NCBI RefSeq assembly: GCF_028389875.1 | Contig: NC_084687.1 | Coordinates: 4,748,157-4,812,156 of the forward strand | From: Rhea pennata | Taxonomy: Eukaryota > Chordata > Aves > Rheiformes > Rheidae | DNA length: 64,000 nt | Direction of reading: 5' to 3' | In this document: positions 21,992 through 34,100 of the stretch, piece by piece | Position numbering within the stretch: the stretch's first letter is position 1 | Layout of the letters: each line of letters starts with the position of its first letter | Made by a program: the position numbers and the translations under genes | Notes under the pieces: model-generated | Told to the model about the DNA's origin: nothing | What the model saw: only the letters and a program-made list of their open reading frames with translations | Databases searched by the model: none

Positions 21992-23081
21992 GCAGTTACA
22001 GAAAGGGCTTTATTTGTCAGTATGATATCTACAGTTCATGCGTCGGTGATAGTACAGGTTTTTTTGGATTTTTGTTTCTATAATGTTAGCATGCAGTTTA
22101 AATGCAGAGGGTCTAGGTGACCTCTCCAGCTTTGCAAGTCATCTCCAGAGCTCAGCTGCCCCTTTGGTCCCCCGACTAGCTCGTGCAAGGAACCAAGTGG
22201 CTTTTTTGGGTTTTGTGAAGTTAAAATGTGCTGCTGATGCATGTGCTACTGCTGTTTGTATAAATGGGAGACCCCCAAGTGCCTGGGTGGGGAAGAGCTC
22301 CCAGCCAAGCCGATGGGAAGGACGAAGCCAAACGGGCTGTGTCCACGTGTGCCCCATCCCTCACCTCACTAGTCCTGCCCCTCATGGCCTGCCTTGCAGG
22401 GTGTAGGAAACACCTTCAGAGACACCTGCGAACAGCCTGCTTTTCCGGGTAGTTTCCCTCTAACCTAGCAGCTGATGGCTGCTTTGCAGTAGCAGGAAAG
22501 GTTTTGATCCCATTTGCTTTAGTGCTGGAGCTGTTTGGAGCAGGAGGCTGGTGGAGGGTGGACAGATGGGCGAAAGCATGCACGTGCTCCCCCCATCCTA
22601 GCATGAGGGCTGCTGACAACCAGGAAATCTTCAACCTTTTACCTGTGCAGCTCAGCAGCTCCCAGCACCACTGAGGCCAAAAACTGGGCCTGGGATGAAC
22701 CATTTTAAATTTGCTCGTTCTGCAGAACGCACTCCTGAAACCTTCCCAGCCGGAGCTGGCTGCTCGATGCCACATTTTGGAGATGGGATGTGTCCCACCC
22801 AAAGCCCTGGAAGTGGCGGCGCAGCAGTGCTCTGGAGAGCGGCAGTCGGGAGGAACCATGCCGAGACCCGTCCCCTCCCTGCAGAGAGCCGGGAAGGGGG
22901 AGCGTTTGGGGATGGACAGATCCTGGCCGGGCACCTGCGTAGGCTGTTGCTGGCGTACCCTTATTATTGCACTATTGCGGTAGCCAAGTTGAACCATCAA
23001 GCTGCATTGAAATGGGAGGGAGAGTCTCCCCAGGATCGGGGGAGCACTGTCCTGAGGACGGGGAGGGGGCCAGGGGCCAGG
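21992..23081 (-). other. FMOD 3'UTR (inferred)
   Basis: About 1.1 kb on the - strand from the TAG stop to just past the first good poly(A) hexamer. No competing open frame resembles a protein. Confidence 0.65.
22009..22014 (-). promoter_or_regulatory. Poly(A) signal of FMOD
   Basis: On the - strand, AATAAA in the context GACAAATAAAGCCCTTTC. Cleavage is expected 12-20 bp further on, near 21990-21997. Confidence 0.65.
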
Positions 23082-26000
23082 CTAGATCTCGATGATGGTG
23101 GCGCGCCGAAGGCATAGCGGGGCATCCGGGGGCACCGCATTCCTCTTGATCTCATTCCCATCGAGCCGCAACACCTGGAGCCTGGAGTAGTTCATGACAT
23201 CCACGACGGTGCAGAAACTGCTGATGGAGAACTCTGCGAGGCAAGAAGAGCGAGAGCTGAGAGCTGGCTCCTTAACTACCCTTCACGGCACCCCGCTGGA
23301 GATCAGCGATGTTTGGATAGACCAGACCCACAAAACCTCTAATAGCAACCAGCCCCTTGCATTTTCCCATCTAGCTCTGGAGGGCCAAGCTGGACCTGGC
23401 CCTAGCAGCCTTCCTAAGAGCTCTCCAGATATCCAGGTGCACGGATGTGGGCCAGCACCATTGGAGGTGACTGACCTTGGGGGAACACCGTGAGCCTGGT
23501 CTGGAGATGGGTCTGATGGATATTGACCTCTGACAGTCAGACTCTGTTAAGATGGGCAAGAAAAAACTGCAAGTACTCCCAGATCACCAATTATTCCCAA
23601 AAACTTTGACCAAATACCCTTCCCTCTTTAGCTAAAAGGGTAACTGAACTTTCTGGCTAGGGTCAGAAGGAGCCAACAGTGCTTTGTGCACATTCAAGTG
23701 TTTAAAAGCCACATGATGGGGCCCTGGCCCTGCTCCCAGGGCCCAGGCACTCGGCTGTCCTTTCCGTCTCCCTTCTGCTGCTCTGAGTGCTGGTAGAAGA
23801 AAAGAATAGCAGCATGGGTGGAGCCGTATGAAAACGTTGCTTTTTACTGGGAACTGCGCCTGCGGCCTTTCTGATGAGCCTCCACACAACACCCTCCCGT
23901 CCCAAACTCCCCGAGCCGGCAGGACAGCCGTGGGACCACCCAGGCAGCGTGCCTGGCGGGGAGGACATCCTGGTCCCTGTGGGACACGGGGCCTGGGCTG
24001 TGCAGGGGCAACCTCCTGCGTCCCCTCTCATCCCAGCTGGGGCATATTTCCATGAGCACCTCTCCTGCCCGAGGCAGGAGAAATCAGGCACACACTGGAA
24101 AGGCTTTGGAGCCTCACTGAACTTTGGGGTGACCATGTGGCTTGTGCCTCCTGGCCGCAGGAGGAGCACGAGACACCGGGGTCACCACACAGGGCAGTTT
24201 GCAGCAGTTGCAAGGAGACTGCTCCAGTCCCTCCTTGCCTGACCGTCCCTGCTAAGTCTGGGTTCGGAGGGAGGACGTGGAGCAAATTCCAAATCTTGTG
24301 CAGGATTTGGGAGAGAAGTGACCGACTAGAGGGCAGCAAAGCTCCAGGCCTTGGTGCTGCTCGGGGACCGAGCAGCTTCCCTGGCGCCTGGTGCTGCACG
24401 TCCGCCCGCAGGGACCAGCCTGCCAGGGAGTCGGGAAGGACCATGCAGGGAAAGACTAAAGCGCGTTAGTGACAAGCCCAGGGCTCAACCCTTGAACTCT
24501 CTGTCGGGGCTGAACGTACCTATCTCACAAGGGCTGTGAAACTCCGCACGGTTGCTCCGAAAAGGCCTCGGAGGAGAGGCCGGGAGCTCTCCTCTGCCAG
24601 AGAGGTGCGCAGGAGATCGCTGTCAGTCCAGGAGAGGGCAACAGCGTTTCCCTGAGCAGCTCCCGGGTGCACGGAGGTCGGGGCGGCCGCGCTCCCCTCC
24701 GCAGGGCGGGGGGCTTGGTAAGCGCTAAAGATCGGCTGCAAAACCTGCAGCTGGAAAAAAAAACTGCGCCTGTAGCCGCGGTGGTTTCGTGGCGTTTGTG
24801 GGTAGACTTTAACAGCTACAAATTTTGAAAGCAAACACTCAGGAATCTGTTCTTGTTTTTGTGTTTCTGTCGGTTCTCTGTCGGTGCGGGGTTGTGTGTT
24901 TCCCCTACAACAGCTGATGGTTTCACGAACATTTCCTTATCCCAGGCCGCGCGGCGCAGCTTGCTCGGGGGCTTTCTCACCTCCCCTAGTCCTGACCTTA
25001 GGGCCTGGCAGGTAAAAGAAGCAAGAGTGGATTTTTCCAGGAGCTTCAGTATGGCTTTTGTAGCTGTTTTTATAAACAGCAACTCAGAACAATCTGTTCC
25101 TTTTTATGTATTTGTGCATTAAACGGAGTGAATTTTAGTCCTGGCAAAAGGCGCCGTGTTGATGGTTCTAATAAAGACGAGCTCCCGTCTGTCACGGGCC
25201 CGGGCCTGGGCGAGAGGTTCAGCTGCGCAGGCTGCGACGACCGCGGGGATGTGCGGGTCCCCAAGCCCCGTCTCCAGCAGAGCCACCTGAGAAAGCTGCA
25301 TCTCCGAGACCCACCCTCGGGGGCTCTTTGGGCAGGAGAAGCAGGAAGGCCCCTTGTGGGTAGCAGCCACCCCTTAGGCACCGGACCTAAGCCGGACCAA
25401 GCTCAGGCTTGGTTCCCACCAGTGGCTTTGGGGCCATGGGCTGCATCCTGGGCTGTGCGGGGGCCCGGAGAGGAGGGCTGAGCAGCAACGCTCCTCCTGC
25501 GGTGGGACTTGTCAGAGCCTGCGCGAGGAAAGCTTGAGGCCACATCACCCCGCAGATTACTGAAGGTTTGAGAGTAAGCCAAGGCAAAGCTGCATTCCCC
25601 TCCCCAGGCAGCACATGCAGCTTCTACCCGCAGCTGGTTTCTTGGGGGTGGAGTCTGGTGTCCCTCATCAGGAGATGCTGAGACTCCTGCTAACTGCTGG
25701 AGGAAACGAGTTTAATGGCTTAACTGATCACTGCAAGCGTCTGCAGGGCAGTGTTCAAAGCTGGGAGTTTCGGCTCCAGGTGTGTGTTGGGGCACAGCAG
25801 GCCCCATTCCTGTCTTGATAACGGCCACCTGCAGGGCGTAAGTCTCCCAGAATGCATTTTCCTACCCAGACCTTTACCCTCAGCAGCCTGCAGCAGGGAG
25901 GAAAAAACCCTGTGTCCTCCTCACCCCATTGGTGTATTGGCCACTGCATGTTATCGCTACCCCTGCACCACTGTGCTTTGACTGACAGAGATCTGCTCAC

Positions 26001-26991
26001 CATTGATTTGGTTCCCTTGAAGGTAGAGGTTCTCCAGGTTGGTGCTGACCCGTGGGATCTTCTGAAGCCTATTGTAAGAGAGGTCTAGCTCGAGGATGCT
26101 GCTGCTGTTAAAAGTGTTGGTAGAGAGACCCTGATTTGTCAGGCTGTTGTGGGACATCCTCACATAGAGCAGCTTAGGAGAGACCCTGAAATAGTCATCA
26201 GGAATGGAGTTGATGTGGTTGTACTCTAGGTAGAGCTGTTCCAGAGCTATTGGGAGGCCATCAGGGACTTTTCTGAGGTGGTTGTAGCTCAGATCAGCAA
26301 GGATCAAAGACTTGAGCCCTTTGAGGGATGCTCCCATTTCAAAAATCTGATTGTGGCTGAGGTACAGGGCTGTGAGGTTCTCCAGGCCCTCCAGAGCATT
26401 GGATGGGACCTTGGAGATCTGATTGTAAGACAAGTGGAGTTCTCTCAGGGACCGGGGCAAGGGGCTGGGCATCTTGGTTAGGTTGTTGTTGTTCATGTAT
26501 AACCTCTCTAGGTTTTTGAGCTTGGCAAAGACCCTCTTGCCCATCTTCTCACTGGTGATCTGGTTGTTGTGCAGCGCGAGCCATTCCAGCTCTGTGGCAT
26601 TGTCGAACGCCCCTTCCTGGATGGAGGTGATCTGGTTGTTCTGGAAGTAGACGTACTTCATCCTGGAAGGCACGAAGGGCAGATACCTCAGATTGCGGGT
26701 GTCACAGTACATGGCTGAAGAGAAGTTAGGGGGGCAGTCGCACTCCTGAGGACATTCCCGTGAAGGGGCCTGTTGAGGTTCAGGGCCAGGCTCTGCCTCT
26801 GTGTCTGGAGCCGGAAGGTAAGAGTAAACATAAGGAGTGTTTTCGTCCTCATAGTATGGCATGTAGTTATAGGATGACAGCCGAGACTGTCGCATATAGT
26901 ACTGTAACCAAGCCAAATCTTCTTCTTCATCGTACTGGCCCAGGGAGACTCCGCAGAGACCAGCAACTATCAGGACTGTAGCCCAATGCAT
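23082..26991 (-). CDS. FMOD: Fibromodulin, class II small leucine-rich proteoglycan (2 coding exons)
   Basis: Joined exons 26991-26001 and 23233-23082 encode 380 aa (human 376). The secreted matrix proteoglycan binds type I collagen and regulates fibril assembly. Residues 1-18 are a signal peptide. Residues 19-79 are acidic with ten tyrosines (likely sulfated). Cys80-Cys96 form the class II Cx3CxCx9C cap. Leucine-rich repeats follow from about residue 100. Cys338 and Cys371 are the C-terminal ear/cap pair. Sequons at Asn131, 170, 205, 295 and 345 match the mammalian sites; Asn89 is additional. The RLDGNEIKR motif (353-361) holds the Glu/Lys pair reported to contact collagen. The donor is AATG|GTGAGC and the acceptor CTCGCAG|AGTTC, splitting Glu331 in phase 1. 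Exon 2 starts 20 bp before the ATG at acceptor CCCTACAG|G. The start at 26991 has A at -3 and is followed directly by the signal peptide. Confidence 0.98.
23234..26000 (-). other. FMOD intron 2
   Basis: A GT-AG intron of 2767 bp between the two coding exons. A CpG-rich patch lies at 25.1-25.5 kb. I see no additional exon or repeat family in it. Confidence 0.95.
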
Positions 26992-27011
26992 GATGCTGAC
27001 CCTGGAGGAAC

Positions 27012-28367
27012 CTGTAGGGAGGAGGAGAAACATGGGGTAGGAGGGAGGAAATCATCAGCAACTTCGGGTCTGACATATATGGTAGAAGCAGGGGAGCTGC
27101 ACCCCATGGCCTGGGAATTCAGAAGTTTTGGATCTGGTCTCAGCTCTGGCGCTAGGCTGGTGGCACTCAGCAGCACAGCTGGAGTAACAGGAGTCCTGTG
27201 TGAATCCTAGTAAAAAAAGGTGTCTGCAAACATTTCCTCTGTTTGAAGTTACTGTACCTCCAACCTTTTGCCTTGTGCATTCTGGGAACCTCTATTTCAA
27301 TTCTATTTTGCTATTTGCTTGCAAAATCTTTACGACTAGTATTTCTGCCACAGCTGGGTAGAGAAGTGAGACTGGGGGCCATAGCCTTAGGCAGAGTAGG
27401 TGTCAAGGCAATGCAACTCTGCCCCAAAATGTTTGCATGTATATTGGCTATATACGGGAGGGAGAAGAAAGGACTTAACCACCAAAGCAAGTGGGTAAGG
27501 GCAGGGCTGGCACTAAAACCTGGGCTCGGTGCCTACTTGCTGCATGAATATATGATGTGTGGGGGTCTTAAGATCTGCAGTTCAGGGTGCTTGCAGCCAT
27601 GGCTCAAGGCAGGGCTCTGCAGCGCAGCATCCCACTGGACACCACAGGCAGCAGCCCCAGAGGAACCAATATTTGAAGTGTTTCCTACGAGAGGCCATGG
27701 TGGCCGGTTCAGTGAGTTCATTGATTCAGGTGGGCGTCATCTGACCGGGCTCTACTTCCGCTCCAAATGGAGGAAAGCGAGAGTTGCAGGAACAGGTTCA
27801 CGAAGATTGTGGCATGTTTCGATGGAGCTATATTTATACTACGCTTGCTCATGATGTGATTTGCTGTGGGTTTCATCCAGCTCTCCCTTCCCCCACAAAA
27901 ATGCAGGATGTTCATTCTGCTAGCAACTGATGTAAATTCTGGTAAACAAGTTCCGGCTTATTTTGAAATTAAAAGATTCTTAAGCCTAGATTTTCCAAGT
28001 TCAGCTAATTCTCCTGACCCGACATCAAAGCGGTATCATCCCCCTGCCCTTTGAGGCCAGCATGACAAATAGGAAAGGGAGCCAATGCAAAACCTGGAGT
28101 TCTGACCGTGCTTGTGAAAATCGGTCTGTCTAGGGCTAGAACACAAACGAGAGAAGGGCTGAACGCTCCCCGGCAGCACAGTTCCCCCCAGGCTTTCCAT
28201 GACTGTGGTTGCAAGCCCGTGTGTCTAGCTGCAGAGCCCCTTTTGCCTCTGTGCAGTGGGACTAGCACCCTCTCACCCGCAGGGGACACCGTCCGTGCCC
28301 GGCACGGCGTGTTGGCAGCTGGAGAGGACTCTAGATAGGGCCCTGCACCCTTCCCCTGGTGACTAAC
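27012..28367 (-). other. FMOD intron 1 (if exon 1 is correct)
   Basis: The 3' end is certain, with polypyrimidine CTCCTCCTCCCTACAG before exon 2. The 5' end depends on the candidate exon 1. Its 1.36 kb of sequence is non-coding. Confidence 0.45.
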
Positions 28368-28450
28368 CTGGCACACAGGATAGCATACGAGCGAGACGGC
28401 TTGAAATGCCTCCAGGAAACACTCTGGGCTGTGCTGTTCAGAGGGGGAGA
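28368..28450 (-). other. Candidate non-coding exon 1 of FMOD
   Basis: On the - strand, a TATATAGG box lies at 28482-28475. A transcription start 25-30 bp later would begin an exon of about 80 bp ending at donor CCAG|GTTAGT (exon end 28368). Mammalian FMOD also has a short first exon without coding sequence. The GTTAGT donor is only moderate. Spliced to exon 2, an ATG in this exon at 28386-28384 would be in frame with the main start. Confidence 0.4.
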
Positions 28451-28474
28451 GGAGTCTCTCCTGCCTGCTGGCTC

Positions 28475-28482
28475 CTATATAC
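28475..28482 (-). promoter_or_regulatory. Candidate TATA box of FMOD
   Basis: TATATAGG on the - strand, 30 bp or so upstream of the putative exon 1. No CpG island surrounds it, which fits a tissue-restricted matrix gene. Confidence 0.4.
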
Positions 28483-28489
28483 GTGGCTG

Positions 28490-31400
28490 GGAGCATGGGG
28501 CTGCCGGCGTGCCTTCTGCCAGCTCTGCTCCTACGGCAGGAGCACAGCCAAAACATGGAGCTGCTTCTGGAGGAGCCAGGCTCTTGGGGGAAGGTCTGCT
28601 GTGCTATAGGACCGTGGCACCAGCGAGTGTTTCTCACCCATGGCTGTCCCTCTGGCTCGCTGGCATGCCAGGACCTGTGTTATGTGACATGGGCAAAGGG
28701 TTCCTCACTCCGACATCTGCCCAAAACTCTCTCTTGGTGCTGGGGAAATCCAGGATTGGACGCAAGGGCTGCCAAGAGGGGTTGGCCATGGGGTTGCATG
28801 ATGAAACCTCACTGTACCCCCGTTCCTGACCTGTCTGTGCAAATGGCAAAATTGCTGTTTTGCTCATTTTGCTCTCCCTGGCTAGCTGGTAGCATGCTGC
28901 AACTGGGTCACCAGTGCCCCTATGGAGCTGTGATGGTGGAGCCTGCTGTACCCACGGGTGTTCCCACCTTGTACCAGTTGCCTGCCCAAATGGCATCCCT
29001 GGGGACCCTCTCCATCTTCCCTCACCCAAACCGTTCTCCCAGGGAGCTGCCTGGATTGCTCGTGCCTGACCTGATGCACCCCAGCCTCGGGTGGCGGCCA
29101 GAGGGTATTTCTAGCCCTGGTGCTATTTCTGAGCCCAGCACACAAAGAGGGCACAGTTCTGCTCCGAGGCGGAGAGCATGCTGCCACCAAGGCACCCTGG
29201 CAGGCTGCTCCGGCTGGAAGAAAAGAGGGATTGAGACCTCAGTGGGCCGCAGGGCTCCCTCTCGGTCTTTTTCTCCCTCCTTCTCTGCTTCCCGCATGCC
29301 CTTGCAGCTGAGGGGCAGTGCTCAGGGATGCTCCGTGCATGCTGAGAGCTTGGCACTGAGGAGGCTGCAGACTCGTTTTTCCTCCTCCTCCCGTTCCAGG
29401 GCACTTTGCCTGGTAAAATACCAGAGCTGCTCTGCACAGGGGCTCCCTCCAGCCACGCTGACGGGTGGCTGAGCCACTCAGCTGCCCGTTCCCGGGGGTG
29501 CCTCCATGCTGGGCAGGACTGATGCAAGGGGTCCTTCGCCTTTCTCAGGGTGGCCCCTTCAATAAACCGCTAAACCTAGAGCCTGGCCTCACCATTTCTC
29601 CCCTACCTTATTTAAAGGTTACTTCTCCCATCCCCAGCCAGCTTCAGTCCCGTTTCTGGGGTGGCATCTGAGCTGAGCGTGCCAGCTACAGTAGTATTTC
29701 GTCTCTGAATCTCTGCACCCGCTTCCCGAAGGCTGCTGGTCTAACTGGGTCAGCTCCTTGCTGAGATACGGAGCAGCCTTTGGACAGCCATGGACCCTGC
29801 GTTTTTCCCTCCATCACTACTGCCTTCTGTCAGGCATAAAACACGCTCTCCCCTTGCCCGGCCACCCTGGGCAGGGCCGTGCTTTGCAGGGAACGGCGCG
29901 TGGGTGGGGGGGCTGCGAGCAGGCACCTGCACGAGCCTGAGTGTCTATTAACACGTATGTGCATCCCCTCGCTTGGCCTCCTGGGCCAAGTATGTTATGA
30001 GTCCCCAAAGCAAAGGGGGCTCCCCCCAACGTGGACACAACATTAGTTTGAGCGGTGCTGTGCCACCCATGCCACTGGCATGCACTGTACGGGCACCCTC
30101 GCTCAGCGTCACGCCGCCCGCCCAGCAAGGGTATGGAAATGGAGCTTTAAAAAAAAAAAAAAAAAAAGAAAGAAAATCACAATATTAAATACAGAGTTGG
30201 ACTTACCAAGCTAAGAGCCTCCTTCCCAAAGCGTGGCTGTTCTCCTGGATCTCCTGAGTGTTAAGGAGCATGTGAGTGAGACTCCCACTTTGCAAAGGTT
30301 GGTGCCCGCCCTAGATCCCAGATCAAATATTGTGCTTGCAGGTCACGGGCTCGGCAGGTTTTTGGGGAGTGACCTCCTAGCAGCAGGCAGTTTGCAGGAG
30401 AGACTGAATAGACCCTAATGCTGCCTGGCGTTATAAATAACCTGCTTTTTCTTTCCTCTCTCTCTCTCTCTCTCTCTCGTCTTTTCTCATAGGAGTGTTG
30501 GCACTTTCCAGGCTCTCTCTGTTTAATGAGTTAGTGGAATCGAGGATGTTGTTTTTAAAAGGGCTGTTGTTAGGTCTCCTGTGTTTCTCATCAGGAAGTG
30601 ATGAGGAGGCCTCTGGCCAGATTAAAAAGATCTAGTTTTGAGGAGATGAGGATGTGATTCTTGGGGAGAAGTAAGAAAGTATCTTTAACTTTTGCAGTAC
30701 CAGGGGAAGAGATGTTAGTGACTGCTCCCTGACTGCAGCCTGGGCTTCTTCTCCTGGAAGCCTCAGTTTATGCTGTTCTGCTATAAAATGTTTAGGATAA
30801 ACATTTCCCTGAACGATAAGGCTGCAGCATCCAAGGTAAATAAGTTGCCTACCAAAGGGCCACTGTGACAGCAGGAATTTGTCTTGAGTTTGGTGGGAGG
30901 AAGATGCCAAGTTGGCATCTGTGCAGGCTGGGCTGCTGTGCCCATCCTCGTGGGACGGGGGACCCCGGGGGGCTAACCTGGGGGTGCACCGGGGCCGGGG
31001 AGCCTGTGCCGGGGCAGAGCAACACAGAGGCTTGTCGCCTCCCGGTGCTGCCCTGCCCTGGGGGGGCCGGCCCCGAGGAGCCTCCCAGCCAGCCGAGCTC
31101 CCCGCGCGCCAGCCCCGGCCCTCCGCGCGCTTCGGCCGCGGAGACGGCTCCAGCGCGGAGGCTGAAGCATTTCCTCCGGCGAGGAAAGGAAAGGAGGAGC
31201 CCGACCGCCCATCGGCCTGCTGCGGCTCAGGTTCTCCGAGGAGCCTGGAGTTACTTAGGGAGCTCGGCAGGTGCCAGGCTCCCTCAGGCTGTTTTGGGTT
31301 TTTTTTTTTTTTTTTTTTGTTTGTTTGTTTTTTATAAACTCTTTTTCCACTGAAATTTCCCAGCCAAAACATCCTCCCCGGGGAGCCTTGCAGAGATCCT

Positions 31401-34100
31401 TATCGCTCCGAGGTCCCTGTTGCGAGGAGGAGGAATGTGCGGGCGGATCGTGGACGGGGTTGCAAGGGACAAGCTGTACAGTGGGGACTTTGCCAGGAAG
31501 CAAGTCTTTTTGGGAAGAAAGAGTGTGCCTGGAAAGCACAGCTCACTGCACCGAGCCTGGATTTGCAGATGATTCAGAGAAACTCTTTAAGAAACTCTTT
31601 CCTTAAAGTGAGAAAAGAAGAGACAGCGTGTTGCACTACCTAAAAGGAGACAAAATCCCAGTAAAGCGGTGAGTGGTTTCACACTGTCTGCAAGAAACCC
31701 CGAGCGCCCGTGGCCTTTAATTCAGTAGGTGACACCTCTGCTTCCTAGCCAAAGCACAGCCGCGGTGCTTGCAGCGGCGCGGGGACTGCAGCAGGGCTCT
31801 CGACTCGAGCCTCCCCGGCCGGCGCAGGTGCGGGAGGTGATCTGCATCTCTGAGTTAACATGAGGAACAACCCAACTTGGAGAAGCTCGTTCCCACTGCC
31901 AGGGAGCACCGTTCCAGGGATAGTGGTGCAGCGGGTAGTAGCAGCCAGTAACATCTGCTTGGACAGTGTCAACCAGCATCACATCTCTGGCAGCTTGGAA
32001 GGTCCTGGTGGCCAACAGCTTGGAGGCTTTCAGAGGGCTTGGATGTTTTTCTGGAAAAGCAAAATCTCAACAGCTAGGCTAGATAAGGAATGTGGCCTCT
32101 CCATCTTCTGGAGGTTAAAAACATTCATGACTCGGGACAGGCACCCAGGCCAGGATGCTGGGGTCTCAGAGGCCTCCTCTGGGGCAGGCTGTCCCGCAGC
32201 ACCGCAGGGGCTCTTGTACTTGCTGGGGGTCACTGGTCCCCAGGGGACACTGGCCTAGTGCTGCTGCATCGCTTTCCCCATGAGCTGTCCCCTAAGGGAG
32301 CAGTTTACCGTAACTACCTTCCCCTTTCCAGGCTAAAAATGGAAAATAAAGACATGCTTAAGCGCATGGTTTCTTCTTGCTCTGAGGTCTGCTGCTTTCC
32401 TGAGGCATCATCTGTCTGGCTTTGCTATCTTCCAGGAAGGCAAGGTTATCCCAGGGAAATGAAATATTACCATCTGAAGAAGTGCAGAGGTGTTTCCTCC
32501 CTCCCCCCCCCCCTTCAACCCTGCAATCTCATGCTCCAGGCAGCCTGTATCTACTGTGCTGCTAATGCTCTCTTGCTCGGCTTGGTCTGTGTTCCTGGCA
32601 CATTAGGTGGGCTTTGATAAGACCTCAATGCTACTGTTCATTCTGGGCCAACACAAAACTTCCTTGGCTCCTTCACTGTTCCCAGGTGACTTTCATGAAA
32701 CTTTTTAAACCTCTTCTCCTGTGTGCTCCATATCGCTGTTGCTGAGTTTTCAAAGAAAGCCCTGAACTGGTGATAGGAGCCGGGAACAAGCTGTCCTGCT
32801 TGCTCTAGGCCCCTGTGGCTGCTCTAATCTCATCCAGAGTTGATACTCTGCCGTCTGCATCTCATCAGGGGCCAGGCAGATGCCTGTACTGGTTTGCTTT
32901 GGTTTTCTAAACCAAACTGATGTGAACAGTGTCTATTTTGGTTGGGTTTGTTCCAGTTTCTTTGATCAATGCTCTTGAGTTCTGTATTTGAAACCACCAA
33001 ATTTGGCCCAGGTTTGCCTTTAATTTGGAAATCCTGCATTTGGAGCCGCGTGCTGCAAGTGTTGTCTTCTCCGCAGACAGACACTGGTTTGTCAGGCCAC
33101 TTTTGGCAAGGATACTAGATGCTTCATGGCCATAACAAAGAATCAAAACTATCTGATGCTCCTGCTAAGGATAAGCTCATTCTGCCTGGATGAACAGAGA
33201 GAACTATTAAATAAACTGTGTGCATCCAAAAACAACGATTGTCATAAGCATGGCTCCTTCTGAGCAGCTTTCTGTTATACTCATGGAAATGTTATTTCTG
33301 CCTCTTCCACATTTCCAAGAAGTTTCAGCTCTGCTGGAGCCATTAGCTGCCATGGCCTCCCACTCGTGCTATTTTCTTTAATTTCCTTGGCCCTCTGCAT
33401 CCCAGGTGGTGGTTTGCAGCCCCTCTGGGCTCAGGGTGCTTGAAGACAGGGCTGTTTACTCAATGACTTCACTGTGTTCTGGCCTTGCTGCCTGAGAGCA
33501 TCTACAGATCCCCTCCTAGATGTTGTCTTTAAAGGCAGATGCCTAAAGGGTGAAGATCCCAACTGCTGTTTTAAGGGTGGTTGCAAGAGTCCTAGTAGGA
33601 GCCAGGGATACCCTGTCCCTTGACATTTCCAACCTTGCCCAGGCAGGATGAGTGGGGCAATGTCTGTGAAGCCTGTGTGGTGGGAAGACCCACAAACTGG
33701 AGCCCCTTCTTTGCATCTGGCTCCCTGACCAGGCTCCCGCTGGGAATGCCTGGGCAGAAAGAGCCCTGAGGTCCTGACCGAGAGGGAAATGCAGAGCAGT
33801 GGGGTAAGGGGAAAAGAACCAGACCTTAATGTAGTGCGGGCTGTGGGGCTGGTTCCTGGAGGTCTTGCGGCCGTCAGGGTGGCCTGCCCTTTCTGGACGT
33901 TTGCACCCACACCTCCTCTCCCTTGCCAGTTCTGGCTCTTTCCAGCCTCTTTAAAATGCAGAGAAACTTTGCGTGTTGACGCTGGCAGAGAGTGCCCTTT
34001 TCCAAGTACGGCTGCATCGCCGCCTCCTCCCGCGAGTAACGGTGCCGGGAGACAGTGGCCCACGAGCATCCAGACAGACCTTGGCCGAGCTGCGGGCTGG
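28490..34100. other. Non-coding region upstream of FMOD
   Basis: No exon is supported. It contains a CpG-rich patch at about 30.93-31.26 kb, an A19 run (30149-30167), a (CT)n tract (30456-30478), a T20 run (31299-31318) followed by GTTT repeats, and TTATAAATAA at 30431-30440, which fits the MEF2 consensus. A long open frame at 28483-29472 (+) has no recognisable domain. Confidence 0.6.
30456..30478. repeat. (CT)n microsatellite
   Basis: A 23-bp perfect CT tract, 15 bp downstream of a MEF2-like TTATAAATAA. Confidence 0.95.

Noticed and set aside
25957-27033. 358-codon continuous FMOD frame including both ends
   Set aside because: The first 14 codons read across the intron 1 acceptor and the last 14 read into intron 2. 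The true exon is bounded by CAG|G at 27011 and G|GTGAGC at 26001.
30149-30167. A19 run as the tail of a processed pseudogene or SINE
   Set aside because: No upstream body resembling a gene or SINE and no target-site duplication was seen.
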